Assembly (NCBI GenBank): GCA_002400845.2
Contig: NVRK02000021.1
Span: 1-34,088, forward strand
DNA length: 34,088 bases
Direction: 5' to 3'
From: Hyphomicrobiales bacterium
GTDB taxonomy: Bacteria > Pseudomonadota > Alphaproteobacteria > Rhizobiales > Rhizobiaceae
The translations under genes were made by a program, and so were the position numbers. The notes under the pieces are model-generated. The model made no database searches and was not told the origin of the DNA. It worked only from the letters and a program-made list of their open reading frames with translations. Each line of letters begins with the position of its first letter. Within the stretch, counting starts at the first letter, position 1. This document shows positions 1-7,804 of this stretch, one piece after another.

Positions 1-75
1 TGCAATAGTGACCTTGCGGCACAATGTATTGCGCGTTATATTGCGATTATAATTAGTTAACAGATTGATCTTAAA

Positions 76-621
76 ATGACCGACGTTAAACAGACAAACA
101 CACAGCCACCTGCCAAAAAAGACGAAAGTTTTGAAGGCTTTTTGCAAGCAGCAAAAACTGAATTAGCGCAAGATGGCGAATTTTGCGGCTCTGAAAGTAT
201 TTGTGGCGAGTGCCGAGACAGTTGCAAAATGTTGCGAGAAGCAAAATTGCGCCCTACGCGTCAACGCATCGCTTTGGCTGACTTATTGTTTAGCAAAGGC
301 GATCGACATGTTTCTGCAGAGTTACTTTTTGAAGAAGCAATAAGAGCGCGCGTACCTGTTTCATTAGCAACGGTTTACAATACGCTTCATCAATTTACGC
401 AAGCTGGCCTTTTAAAATCAATCTCAATCGATTCTTCAAAAACATACTTTGATACAAATACTGGCAATCATCACCATTTCTTCTTAGAAGGCAGTGATAA
501 AGTTATTGATATGCCAGAAGGTTTTTTAACCATCGACAATCTACCAGAGCTACCCGAAGGCACTGAACTTGCTTCTATCGATGTGGTTGTTCGTGTTCGC
601 AAAAAACAATCTGCTATTTAA
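76..621 (+). CDS. irr: Iron response regulator Irr (Fur family)
   Basis: A 181-residue Fur-superfamily DNA-binding protein. The winged-helix part begins near residue 57 (LRPTRQRIALADLL) and contains the Irr/Fur signature SLATVYNTLHQF (about 96-107); the HHH of NHHHFF (132-134) matches the haem/metal-binding histidine cluster of Irr. In Rhizobiales Irr senses haem status, is stable when iron is scarce, and binds ICE boxes to repress iron-using genes and sometimes activate uptake genes. The N-terminus is long and carries four cysteines (37, 43, 46, 50) but not the classical GCPWH haem regulatory motif. The ATG at 76 has no clear Shine-Dalgarno sequence, so a shorter start is possible. An ICE-like box lies about 3 kb downstream ahead of an iron importer. 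Family assignment is firm; the role in this organism is inferred. Confidence 0.93.
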   Translation: MTDVKQTNTQPPAKKDESFEGFLQAAKTELAQDGEFCGSESICGECRDSCKMLREAKLRPTRQRIALADLLFSKGDRHVSAELLFEEAIRARVPVSLATVYNTLHQFTQAGLLKSISIDSSKTYFDTNTGNHHHFFLEGSDKVIDMPEGFLTIDNLPELPEGTELASIDVVVRVRKKQSAI

Positions 622-692
622 ACAGACTTTTTAAGCACTGCAATTTTACTGACAACTCTCTATTCGAAATCTTTGATGCGCATTTATGCTAA

Positions 693-1013
693 TTAATGCA
701 TGTTGCCAATTTGCTTTTTACCGCGTGACCTAGTGATAAGCGTTAAAATCAACCAAAGCAATGCAAAGACAGCCCAAGTAGGCGCTTGCAGAATATATAC
801 GATTATTGGGTCCCATACCAATGGGTGCAAATATTGCGTTACAAATGCTTGGCTTTTTTCTAAAGTCCCAATTGAGAATTTTGACCAACTAACGCCCATG
901 GACGTATAGGTCCAAACTGTATCCGCAATGGTGCGTGTTAAGTCTAATACAGCCGTTATTAGCGCAAGCGCTAACGAAAAGAGAGCTAGCCCTCTAATAA
1001 TCGTTCTAATCAT
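693..1013 (-). CDS. Small integral membrane protein, function unknown
   Basis: A 106-residue protein with a hydrophobic N-terminal segment (about residues 5-25, GLALFSLALALITAVLDL) and a second strong helix near the C-terminus (about 78-95, AVFALLWLILTLI) followed by a basic tail (RSRGKK). The middle is amphipathic with several Trp residues. It is convergent with irr (72 nt between the two stops). I recognise no catalytic motif and cannot name a family with certainty. Codon use and the position beside irr suggest a genuine conserved gene rather than a chance frame. Confidence 0.7.
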   Translation of the reverse strand: MIRTIIRGLALFSLALALITAVLDLTRTIADTVWTYTSMGVSWSKFSIGTLEKSQAFVTQYLHPLVWDPIIVYILQAPTWAVFALLWLILTLITRSRGKKQIGNMH

Positions 1014-1370
1014 AATTTAGTCCCCAATCACCAAACAAATTATACCCACAAAGCAAAAACATCAACAGTCCACGACCCAACGTTAAGTTATCTCTTAATA
1101 TTTTTGAAAAAATTTGCCCGTTAGCCAGATCAGGGCTTGTAAGGGCTGTGTTTATTTGTATATTGCGCCGACTTTGCTAGATAGATGCTGAACATCACGC
1201 CTCTATTTAACATTACAGGACAGGTGCCCAATAGTTTTATTTGTGGCCTTATTGGATCATGGATGGCGCACCAAAGTTTTTGCATCATTTTATTTTGCAA
1301 AAACTGTCCATATAAGTGAAGCGTGCGCTTTGCTTCGACACTCTAGGGGCAACCTTAGTGAGAATAATTA
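1014..1370. other. Intergenic stretch with a perfect inverted repeat
   Basis: No convincing gene was found here. The stretch contains a perfect 10-bp inverted repeat (1275-1284 AGTTTTTGCA and 1296-1305 TGCAAAAACT, 11-nt loop), with no T-run after it in either direction. It also contains the 10-mer AGGACAGGTG (1217-1226), which repeats the first bases of the downstream tRNA-Ser (1370-1379). An 18-codon frame starting at the ATG at 1260 spans the repeat but has no ribosome-binding site. Confidence 0.5.
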
Positions 1371-1460
1371 GGACAGGTGGCCGAGTGGTCGAAGGCGCAC
1401 GCTTGGAAAGCGTGTAGGCGGGTGACCGTCTCCAGGGTTCGAATCCCTGTCTGTCCGCCA
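1371..1460 (+). tRNA. tRNA-Ser (anticodon GGA)
   Basis: A class II (long variable arm) tRNA read directly. The acceptor stem GGACAGG pairs with TCTGTCC ahead of discriminator G and an encoded CCA. The D-arm begins TGGCCGAGTGG. The anticodon stem CACGC/GCGTG encloses the loop TTGGAAA with anticodon GGA at 1405-1407. The variable arm is TAGGCGGGTGACCGTCTC-like and the T-arm is CAGGG-TTCGAAT-CCCTG. It decodes UCC/UCU serine codons. tRNA 3' ends are common targets for genomic island integration, and the accessory gene immediately downstream fits that. Confidence 0.97.
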
Positions 1461-1864
1461 TTTTACACTTCCCTATGTGGAAACCCTCTAACACCTTGAA
1501 TGGTAAGGTAGTTTTTGGGTTCGAAGTCCTTCATTCTCTTAACTTGTGATATGCTCGGAAATGGTCGATTTCAGCACTATTTGTTCAAGCGCTAACGGAT
1601 CAGATATCCATAGCCATCAACGGTTTGCAAGGAAACTGGTGGTGAGTTCGAACAACTATCAAAGCTGCGCATTGTTCCGGCAAGAAAAGCAGTAAATACT
1701 TACCCTGTACCGCAAGCTGTGTTCTGTAATACAGAACCGACTTGGCAAGGGAGACGCTGGCGCTCTCCCGTTGCATCCCTCTGGTTTTCACAAGGCACAA
1801 GTGAACCACTTTCTGCGGTATCTGCCAGTGCATGTCAGCATCACAACGATGCCTCAACGCATTC
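1461..1864. other. Gene-poor stretch between tRNA-Ser and the SEC-C gene
   Basis: About 400 nt with no supported gene; the short frames here show no family features. Just after the tRNA, GGGTTCGAAGTCC (1517-1529) echoes the tRNA T-loop sequence (GGGTTCGAATCC) with one inserted base. The stretch may hold decayed sequence from the element that carries the neighbouring gene, but no transposase or integrase fragment can be recognised. Confidence 0.4.
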
Positions 1865-3325
1865 CTACTTTCCACAACATTTTTTGTATTTCTTGCCGGA
1901 GCGACAAGGGCATAGCTCGTTTCGCCCGATCTTTTTTTGCTTGCGAGCTCGTGAGGCTGGACGGGGAAAATCAGAGTTTGTCTTGATCACTTGCGTAAGG
2001 TTCGGTGACTCGAAAAAGCCCAATTCCTTATTCTGGTCTCGGTAGTCCCTTTCCTGTTCTGTTGTCCAATCAGAACAGTCCATCAAAATAAAATCTTCCG
2101 AATTTCTGTTTGTAAATTTTGGCGCATCAATAGCAATGCCAACAATCGTATTTAAGTGAGAGAATTTGTTTCGCGCTGCTCCACAAGCTATTTCCAGCAT
2201 AGCTTGACGAACCGGACGATATTTATTTTCATAGTCGCCTGGATTGTCATGACGGACTTGAAGGAATATATATGCCTTATCTGCATAGAAAGACGGCATA
2301 TAACTTAGGTTTCGCGCTACCCTGCCCGAAATATTGGGAAAGTTTTGGATGGCTTCAATCATTGTATCTGATAGGGCGCGTCGACTGAATCGAGGTTCTT
2401 TAGCCATTTCATGGATTGCACTTTTAGCATTCCAAACATCACCGTTTCCTAGAAGTTTGTCTTCAAGTGCATTGCGACCAGTACGGTTTATTAAGTCATC
2501 CCATAGATATGAGCTTTTGTTGGCCTGTTTACGCCGTTTGTAGGGCTCAATGTCTACGAAACACTCCCATTCACCCTCACCTATCATAAAGCCATTTATG
2601 TTTTCTTCATCCGTTCCAATTGTGTACCGGTTAAGCTTTTCATCAAAGTTGGTAAAATAGTGAGCTAGCAGGTCTTCTTCGCCGCAATAGCTAAGGTAAT
2701 CATATTTGGCTATCGCACGCTCTTTCTCCTCTATAAATGCAGAAAAATCAAAAACGGTATCCAATTCAGAAAAAAGAATCTCTAGATTATTCGTATCCAA
2801 CACATGGACTGGATCGTTGCGACCAAGGTTGAGCATAAACGGAAAACCTGGTTGTGCGTCCAAATAATCATCATAGGAAATGGCGAGGCTTCCGCTCACA
2901 TTATCTTCTGAAAAAGCAAGGCACGCGTCCTTAGCCCCATGCGCAACAACAATGCGGTGAATATGCTCAATCGAAGACAAATCTATTGGAAATGGCTGGG
3001 TTGCTTTGTCATCTAAAAATATGGGACGCTGGCTCTTGATGTATCGGGTGGCTCCCTTAGCTGTTTGTATCTGCTTGTCGATCGCCTCTTTCTTCCAACG
3101 CTTCCACGTTACTTGAATATCTTTGTTGCTCCCGCCGAATTTTCGACTTTCTCGATCAAAAAAGATGAAAGCGCGATTTTCAAATACAACAAGTAAGTCG
3201 CAAAGCTCTTTTTGATCATCTTTGAAAGGATTGGGATATGTCCAAAGATTAGCAAATGTCCGCTCGGCTAAATCGTTGAGTAGCCGCTCTGTAGGTGTTA
3301 CGCCTTGTGATTTTGTGATTGCCAT
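1865..3325 (-). CDS. Accessory protein with nuclease-like N-terminus and C-terminal SEC-C motif
   Basis: A 486-residue protein. The ATG is at 3325; a TTG lies one codon upstream. The last 20 residues form a SEC-C zinc-binding motif (GRNELCPCRSGKKYKKCCG, pattern CxC...CC), as in SecA tails and many stand-alone proteins. The N-terminal ~90 residues (ERLLNDLAERTF, then KELCDLLVVFENRAFIFFDRE, then a WKRWKKEAI helix) resemble a PD-(D/E)xK-type fold: a conserved helix, an Asp after a strand, and an acidic/basic pair on the next strand. The catalytic triad is not certain. The middle is unrecognised. It stands alone, facing tRNA-Ser, with long non-coding flanks, which suggests horizontally acquired cargo, possibly defence-related. 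That function is inference. Confidence 0.8.
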   Translation of the reverse strand: MAITKSQGVTPTERLLNDLAERTFANLWTYPNPFKDDQKELCDLLVVFENRAFIFFDRESRKFGGSNKDIQVTWKRWKKEAIDKQIQTAKGATRYIKSQRPIFLDDKATQPFPIDLSSIEHIHRIVVAHGAKDACLAFSEDNVSGSLAISYDDYLDAQPGFPFMLNLGRNDPVHVLDTNNLEILFSELDTVFDFSAFIEEKERAIAKYDYLSYCGEEDLLAHYFTNFDEKLNRYTIGTDEENINGFMIGEGEWECFVDIEPYKRRKQANKSSYLWDDLINRTGRNALEDKLLGNGDVWNAKSAIHEMAKEPRFSRRALSDTMIEAIQNFPNISGRVARNLSYMPSFYADKAYIFLQVRHDNPGDYENKYRPVRQAMLEIACGAARNKFSHLNTIVGIAIDAPKFTNRNSEDFILMDCSDWTTEQERDYRDQNKELGFFESPNLTQVIKTNSDFPRPASRARKQKKIGRNELCPCRSGKKYKKCCGK

Positions 3326-3328
3326 CAA

Positions 3329-3634
3329 ACCGTTTCTAAAGTTGGTATTTTACACATTATGCACAGTTTGATATTTCTTACAATTAGGCACTCAAGTGTG
3401 GCTAATGAAGCAGTCGTGCTTTTGGTGCCAGAGTTCGAAACCACACCCACCAACCCCGCCACTACAAATTCCAAACATACTCCCAAGCTCAAAACTATTT
3501 CACCTTACGTTGGAGCGATTCCAACAATATTTGCAAGCAAAAATGGCTAGCAAAATCTAGCTAACCCTCTCAAATTTTTATATTTTAAGTATCTCCAATA
3601 ATATTGGCTCATATATATTTCACCTTACCTTTAC
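3329..3634. other. Intergenic stretch, possible island boundary
   Basis: No supported gene; the short + frame at 3359-3550 lacks a ribosome-binding site and family features. CCAGAGTTCGAAACC at 3428-3442 matches 13 of 15 bases of the tRNA-Ser T-arm segment at 1432-1446. It is flanked by the inverted pair TTGGTG (3422-3427) and CACCAA (3448-3453). Confidence 0.4.
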
Positions 3635-3651
3635 ATTAGAATAACTCTAAA
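3635..3651 (+). promoter_or_regulatory. ICE-like box (Irr operator) upstream of iron importer
   Basis: ATTAGAATAACTCTAAA matches 12 of the 14 specified bases of the iron control element TTTAGAA-N3-TTCTAAA bound by Irr in Rhizobiales. It lies 120 nt before the start of the importer's binding protein. A possible promoter follows (TTGTTG at 3673, TATATA at 3694). A box upstream of the -35 would suit activation rather than blocking, but the promoter call is weak. The irr gene is in the same window. Confidence 0.7.
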
Positions 3652-3770
3652 CTATTGTTTTTATTAAGTTTTTTGTTGATTTATTAGATTTCGTATATAT
3701 GGTGCATTTAAACTCTACTTTAAAAGTATGGTTTAGAGTGAAATTATTTAACCAACCTCTCGAGGATAAT

Positions 3771-4949
3771 ATGTTGAGAAGATTACCCCCTTCGCGCAAA
3801 GGTACATTTGCGCCATTTTCTAACTTTGTTAAAGGCGCAATGGGCGCATTAGCAATTACTTTGATGAGCACAGCTGTGGCTCATGCTGAAAAAATCACAA
3901 TCACAGACATCGCAGGCCGCGTTGTTGAAGTTGAAAAAAATCCACAGCGTATTGTATTGGGTGAAGGTCGCATGACTTACACACTTGCACTTTTAGACAG
4001 AGAAAATCCGTTTAAACGTGTCGTTGGCTGGAAAGACGATCTTATTAAATATGATCCGGATGCTTACCGTAAATATCTAGCTAAATTCCCTGAAATTGCA
4101 AATATTGCTAATTTGGGCAGTCCTTATTCTGGCGAATATAGCGTTGAGACACTTATAACATCAAACACACAAGTGGTTTTCCTCAACCTTGGCAACTTGC
4201 TGAAAGCGCAAGAAAGCGGCATTTTAACAAAGCTTGAAAAAGCTGGTATTGCTGTTGTGTTTGTTGATTTTCGTCAGCGTCCGACGCTTAACACCATTCC
4301 TAGCCTACAGATTATGGCGCGTATTTTAGACCAACGTGACAATGCTGAAGAATTTACAGATTTTTACGTAAAAAACATGAATTCGATTTATGGCACTGTC
4401 GCAAAAATCAAAGATGCTGATAAGCCAATCGTCTTCATCGAACGTGCTGCTGGTTACAACCCTTCAAAATGTTGCAACACTTTTGGCAGTGCCAACATGG
4501 GACGCTTGGTAGACCTTTCTGGCGGCATTAACTGGGGCACACGTTTGTTCCCGGGCTTTTCTGGCAAGGTAAACCCTGAATCATTATTTGTTGATGATCC
4601 AGATGTGATTATTGGCACTGGCGCGAACTGGGCAGAAGCAAATCCATCTACAACAGCGGTTCTGCTGGGTTATGAAGCTGAACCTGCTGAAGTTCAAAAA
4701 CGTTTGAAAGCTTTGGCTAATCGGCGTGGTTGGTCAGAATTACAAGCCGTGAAGAATGGCCGTTTTCATACTGTTTACCACCAATTCTACAACTCTCCTT
4801 ACCACTTTGTAGCAATGCAAGCTTTTGCAAAATGGGCTAACCCAGACAAATTTGCACACCTTGACCCCGAAGCTACTTTTAAAGAACTACACGATCGTTT
4901 TTTACCAATTGATTTTAGTGGTGTCTTTTGGGCGACATTAGAAAAGTAA
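3771..4949 (+). CDS. Iron/siderophore-type ABC transporter substrate-binding protein
   Basis: A periplasmic binding protein of the FepB/BtuF-like class III fold, 392 residues from the ATG at 3771. That start is chosen because GAGG (3762-3765) precedes it and a signal peptide follows directly: basic n-region, hydrophobic core GAMGALAITLMSTAVAHA, cleavage near AHA-EK. The mature protein starts with ITITDIAGRVVEVEKNPQRIV, the typical opening of iron-complex binding proteins. A CC pair (NPSKCCNTFG) is unusual for the fold. It delivers a ferric chelate, haem or a related ligand to the permease encoded next. First gene of the operon behind the ICE-like box; an internal terminator follows, which would keep it more abundant than the membrane parts. 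The ligand cannot be told from sequence. Confidence 0.9.
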   Translation: MLRRLPPSRKGTFAPFSNFVKGAMGALAITLMSTAVAHAEKITITDIAGRVVEVEKNPQRIVLGEGRMTYTLALLDRENPFKRVVGWKDDLIKYDPDAYRKYLAKFPEIANIANLGSPYSGEYSVETLITSNTQVVFLNLGNLLKAQESGILTKLEKAGIAVVFVDFRQRPTLNTIPSLQIMARILDQRDNAEEFTDFYVKNMNSIYGTVAKIKDADKPIVFIERAAGYNPSKCCNTFGSANMGRLVDLSGGINWGTRLFPGFSGKVNPESLFVDDPDVIIGTGANWAEANPSTTAVLLGYEAEPAEVQKRLKALANRRGWSELQAVKNGRFHTVYHQFYNSPYHFVAMQAFAKWANPDKFAHLDPEATFKELHDRFLPIDFSGVFWATLEK

Positions 4950-4956
4950 TACTCTT

Positions 4957-4988
4957 AACCCCGCATTTTAAGTGCGGGGTTGTTTTTT
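4957..4988 (+). terminator. Intrinsic terminator inside the importer operon
   Basis: Perfect 9-bp stem AACCCCGCA (4957-4965) with TGCGGGGTT (4973-4981), 7-nt loop, then G and six T. It sits between binding protein and permease and likely lets only part of the transcripts through. Confidence 0.85.
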
Positions 4989-5020
4989 AAGTTTACTGGG
5001 AAGGATACTGGGAAAGTACA

Positions 5021-6094
5021 ATGGCCGACATTTCACAAACAAACATAAATACAGCACCTATTGAAACTAGCTATGCCTCACTTGTAGGTCGCAGAGCGCT
5101 TATTCTTGGTGTTTCAACTTTATTATTAATCCTTTGCTTTTTCATCGACGTCACAAATGGTCCAGGACAATTCTCCATCTCTACCGTTTTAGAAACCATT
5201 TGGGATAAAACCTCTCACGGCATTCGGTTAGAAGTTATCATTTGGGACTTTCGTTTACCCATTGCTGTAACGGCCGTTTTGGTTGGCGCGATGCTATCCG
5301 TTGCAGGTGCACAAATGCAAACAATACTGAACAACCCACTTGCCGAGCCCTTTACCTTAGGCATTTCATCTGCCGCAAGTTTTGGCGCATCGCTTGCTAT
5401 CGTATTAGGCTGGAGCGTAATTCCTGGGGTTGGTCATTTAATCGTAACAATGAATGCATTCTTTTTTGCGCTTGCAACATGTGCCTTTATTTTAATGGCC
5501 ACACGCTTAAAAGGCGTGGGCAGCGAAACAATAATTCTATTTGGTATTGCGATCTTTTTCATATTCAATGCGGCACTGGCAATGATGCAATATATGGCAT
5601 CTGAAGATCAAATCTCACGCATTGTTTTTTGGATGATGGGATCTTTAACCCGTGCCTCATGGGAGAAAATTGGCCTTGGTGCGGCATTGCTCGCAATCGT
5701 CATTCCGTTCTGCCTAATGCGCAGCTGGAAGCTAACCGCGCTTCGCATGGGTGAAGAAACTGCTGAAAGCCTGGGCGTAAATGTTGCTCGCTTACGCATT
5801 GAAATGCTGATTGCAATTTCTATTCTTGCTGCAACTGCCGTTGCCTTTGTAGGTACTGTTGGTTTTGTTGGCCTTGTTGGGCCCCATATTGCACGCATGA
5901 TTGTTGGTGAAGATCAGCGCTTTTTCTTACCATTGTCAGCTGTCATTGGCGCTTTGGTAATGTCTACCACTTCTATTTTATCTAAGATGATTACACCTGG
6001 TATTTTATATCCAATCGGCATTATCACAGCCCTAATAGGCGTGCCTGTGTTTATCTCTGTCATTCTATCTACAAGGAAATTACGCCAGTCATGA
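5021..6094 (+). CDS. FecCD-family iron ABC transporter permease
   Basis: A 357-residue inner-membrane permease with about ten hydrophobic segments. Family landmarks: the early motif GAMLSVAGAQMQTILNNPLA followed by EPFTLGISSAASFGA (about residues 88-122), and the late coupling motif VGFVGLVGPHIARMIVGEDQ near residues 280-299, which contacts the ATPase. It forms the homodimeric channel for the ferric complex handed over by the binding protein at 3771. The start ATG follows a tandem near-duplication (ACTGGGAAGGAT at 4995-5006, ACTGGGAAAGTA at 5007-5018) that supplies the ribosome-binding region. It overlaps the ATPase gene by 4 nt (ATGA), implying coupled translation. Confidence 0.93.
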   Translation: MADISQTNINTAPIETSYASLVGRRALILGVSTLLLILCFFIDVTNGPGQFSISTVLETIWDKTSHGIRLEVIIWDFRLPIAVTAVLVGAMLSVAGAQMQTILNNPLAEPFTLGISSAASFGASLAIVLGWSVIPGVGHLIVTMNAFFFALATCAFILMATRLKGVGSETIILFGIAIFFIFNAALAMMQYMASEDQISRIVFWMMGSLTRASWEKIGLGAALLAIVIPFCLMRSWKLTALRMGEETAESLGVNVARLRIEMLIAISILAATAVAFVGTVGFVGLVGPHIARMIVGEDQRFFLPLSAVIGALVMSTTSILSKMITPGILYPIGIITALIGVPVFISVILSTRKLRQS

Positions 6095-6873
6095 GTTTTT
6101 CTGTAAAAAACCTAAATGCGGGTTATGACCGCAAAATGATTTTGAATGATGTGAATTTTTCAAACATTAAAAATGGTCAATTGGTTGGACTAATTGGCCC
6201 AAATGCGGCTGGTAAATCTACTCTTTTTAAAACAATCACAGGCCTGTTAAAGCCTAAACAAGGCTCGGTTGTTCTAAACGATGTTGATCTAACACAAGAA
6301 AAACGAGAAGCACGGGCAAGGCGTGTTGCCTATATGCCGCAAATATTTGGGTGCAATGCATTTCTTTCTGTTTTTGAAAGTGTGTTGCTTGCACTTAAAC
6401 AAAGTTCTGGTTGGCGCGTCAAAGCCAATGACATTGCACAAGTTGAAAAAACACTATCTGATTTGGGATTAAGCCATTTATCTGGCAGAGGGCTATCGCA
6501 GCTCTCTGGAGGTCAAGCTCAAATGGTAGCAGTGGCACGAACCTTGGTTCGTGAGCCTGAACTTGTGCTGTTAGACGAGCCAACCAGTGCCCTAGATTTA
6601 CACCACCAATTGTCGATTATGACCGCTGTTAGAAACGCTGTAACCAATAAGAATATCATTGGCATGATCGCTCTACACGATTTGAATTTGGGAGCAAAAT
6701 TTTGTGACCGTTTGATTTTGATACGCGAGGGTAAAGTTTTAGCAGATGATGTACCTGAAAAGGTTTTATCCATGCCAGAGCTTAATGACACTTACCGCGT
6801 TGAGACTTCACTAGAATATACAAAAAGTGGCGCAATGTTTATTGATGCCCAACTTGGAAACGCATATTTATGA
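6091..6873 (+). CDS. Iron ABC transporter ATP-binding protein
   Basis: A 260-residue FepC/FhuC-type ATPase. Walker A is GPNAAGKS (36-43), the Q-loop region YMPQ follows at 81-84, the signature LSGGQ at 138-142, Walker B VLLDEPTSALD around 159-169, and the switch His in ALHDL (His196). It powers import through the FecCD permease upstream. Its start overlaps the permease stop by 4 nt and its stop overlaps the next gene's start by 4 nt, so the last three genes of this operon are probably translated as a coupled unit. Confidence 0.94.
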   Translation: MSFSVKNLNAGYDRKMILNDVNFSNIKNGQLVGLIGPNAAGKSTLFKTITGLLKPKQGSVVLNDVDLTQEKREARARRVAYMPQIFGCNAFLSVFESVLLALKQSSGWRVKANDIAQVEKTLSDLGLSHLSGRGLSQLSGGQAQMVAVARTLVREPELVLLDEPTSALDLHHQLSIMTAVRNAVTNKNIIGMIALHDLNLGAKFCDRLILIREGKVLADDVPEKVLSMPELNDTYRVETSLEYTKSGAMFIDAQLGNAYL

Positions 6874-7655
6874 GCGATGCTGCAAATACAAACCTAACTT
6901 TGCGTGATGAAATTTGTGAGTATTGGTCAATGCGTGCCGAGACTTTTGACCTTCAACCCGGGCATGAGATTTTTTCAAATTCTGAGCGCGGTGTATGGCA
7001 TGAATTAATCGCACGGCACTTTCAAAAAACAAAAGGCAATAACGTATTAGATCTTGCCTGCGGCACGGGTGTGATTACACATTTGCTTGACGATCTGGGC
7101 TTTGAAGCAACAGGCATTGATTGGTCTGAAGCCATGCTTGCTAAAGCCCGTGAAAAGGCCAAAATACGCAAGCGAAGTATTACATTTTTACAAGGCGACG
7201 CCGAAGAAACACGCGAACCAGATGAAACGTATGATGGCTTAATTACACGTCATTTGGTTTGGACGCTTGTTGACCCTCAAAAAGCATTTCAGCATTGGTT
7301 CAAGCTTTTGAAACCTGGTGGTATTTTACTCATTATTGATGGTGATTTTGTTACTAAAAATATACTAGAAAAAGCATTAAATTTTGCTATTCGAAAATTT
7401 ACTACGGCCTCACCAGCCCATAGCGATGTCATGAGAGATCGTCATCAACACATTTTAAGCCAAGTTTATTTTAGCCATGGCGCTAAAGCTGACGAAGTAA
7501 AACAACTCTTAACTGCTGCTGGTTTTAGCGATATAGAAGTGCAATCAGATATGTCTGCTATTCACCGTGAACAGGCAAAGGCAGTTGGATTTTTAAAGTC
7601 TTTGTCTAGGCGTTCTCAGCACCGTTATGCAATTAGGGCAACTAAAGCTGAATAG
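6870..7655 (+). CDS. Class I SAM-dependent methyltransferase, coupled to the iron importer
   Basis: A 261-residue methyltransferase. Motif I VLDLACGTGVIT is at 59-70, the acidic end of strand 2 is in ATGIDWSEAML, and motif II/III-like segments (LQGDAEE, LKPGGILLIIDGDF) follow, as in the Methyltransf_11/25 group. The start ATG overlaps the ATPase stop (ATGA), so it belongs to the importer operon. The substrate is unknown. Its position behind a ferric-chelate ABC system suggests it could modify the imported ligand or a metallophore precursor; this is inference. A generic methyltransferase that merely shares the transcript is the alternative. Confidence 0.88.
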   Translation: MSDAANTNLTLRDEICEYWSMRAETFDLQPGHEIFSNSERGVWHELIARHFQKTKGNNVLDLACGTGVITHLLDDLGFEATGIDWSEAMLAKAREKAKIRKRSITFLQGDAEETREPDETYDGLITRHLVWTLVDPQKAFQHWFKLLKPGGILLIIDGDFVTKNILEKALNFAIRKFTTASPAHSDVMRDRHQHILSQVYFSHGAKADEVKQLLTAAGFSDIEVQSDMSAIHREQAKAVGFLKSLSRRSQHRYAIRATKAE

Positions 7656-7804
7656 CTTATTCTGTTTTGTTGCTTGGTCGCTCGTCGTTATAATGGAAAA
7701 TACGAATTGGATTTGAAAATATTTTACAAAACAGTGATGGTTCAATTGCAATAAACAACGCCGCGCGGGTATTGGAATTTTAAAAATCTTAATTAATTGC
7801 TTAT

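Noticed and set aside
1285-1494. Minus-strand frame with ...[19 protein letters not shown]
   Set aside because: It is the antisense reading of tRNA-Ser, a common false gene.
1600-2045. Short frames on both strands between tRNA-Ser and the SEC-C gene
   Set aside because: No ribosome-binding sites, no family features, and partly overlapping the real minus-strand gene.
3420-3455. tRNA-like T-loop (GAGTTCGAAACC) with ACCA-like end
   Set aside because: The would-be T-stem does not pair on either strand and no anticodon arm is found, so it is not a tRNA; kept only as a possible attachment remnant.
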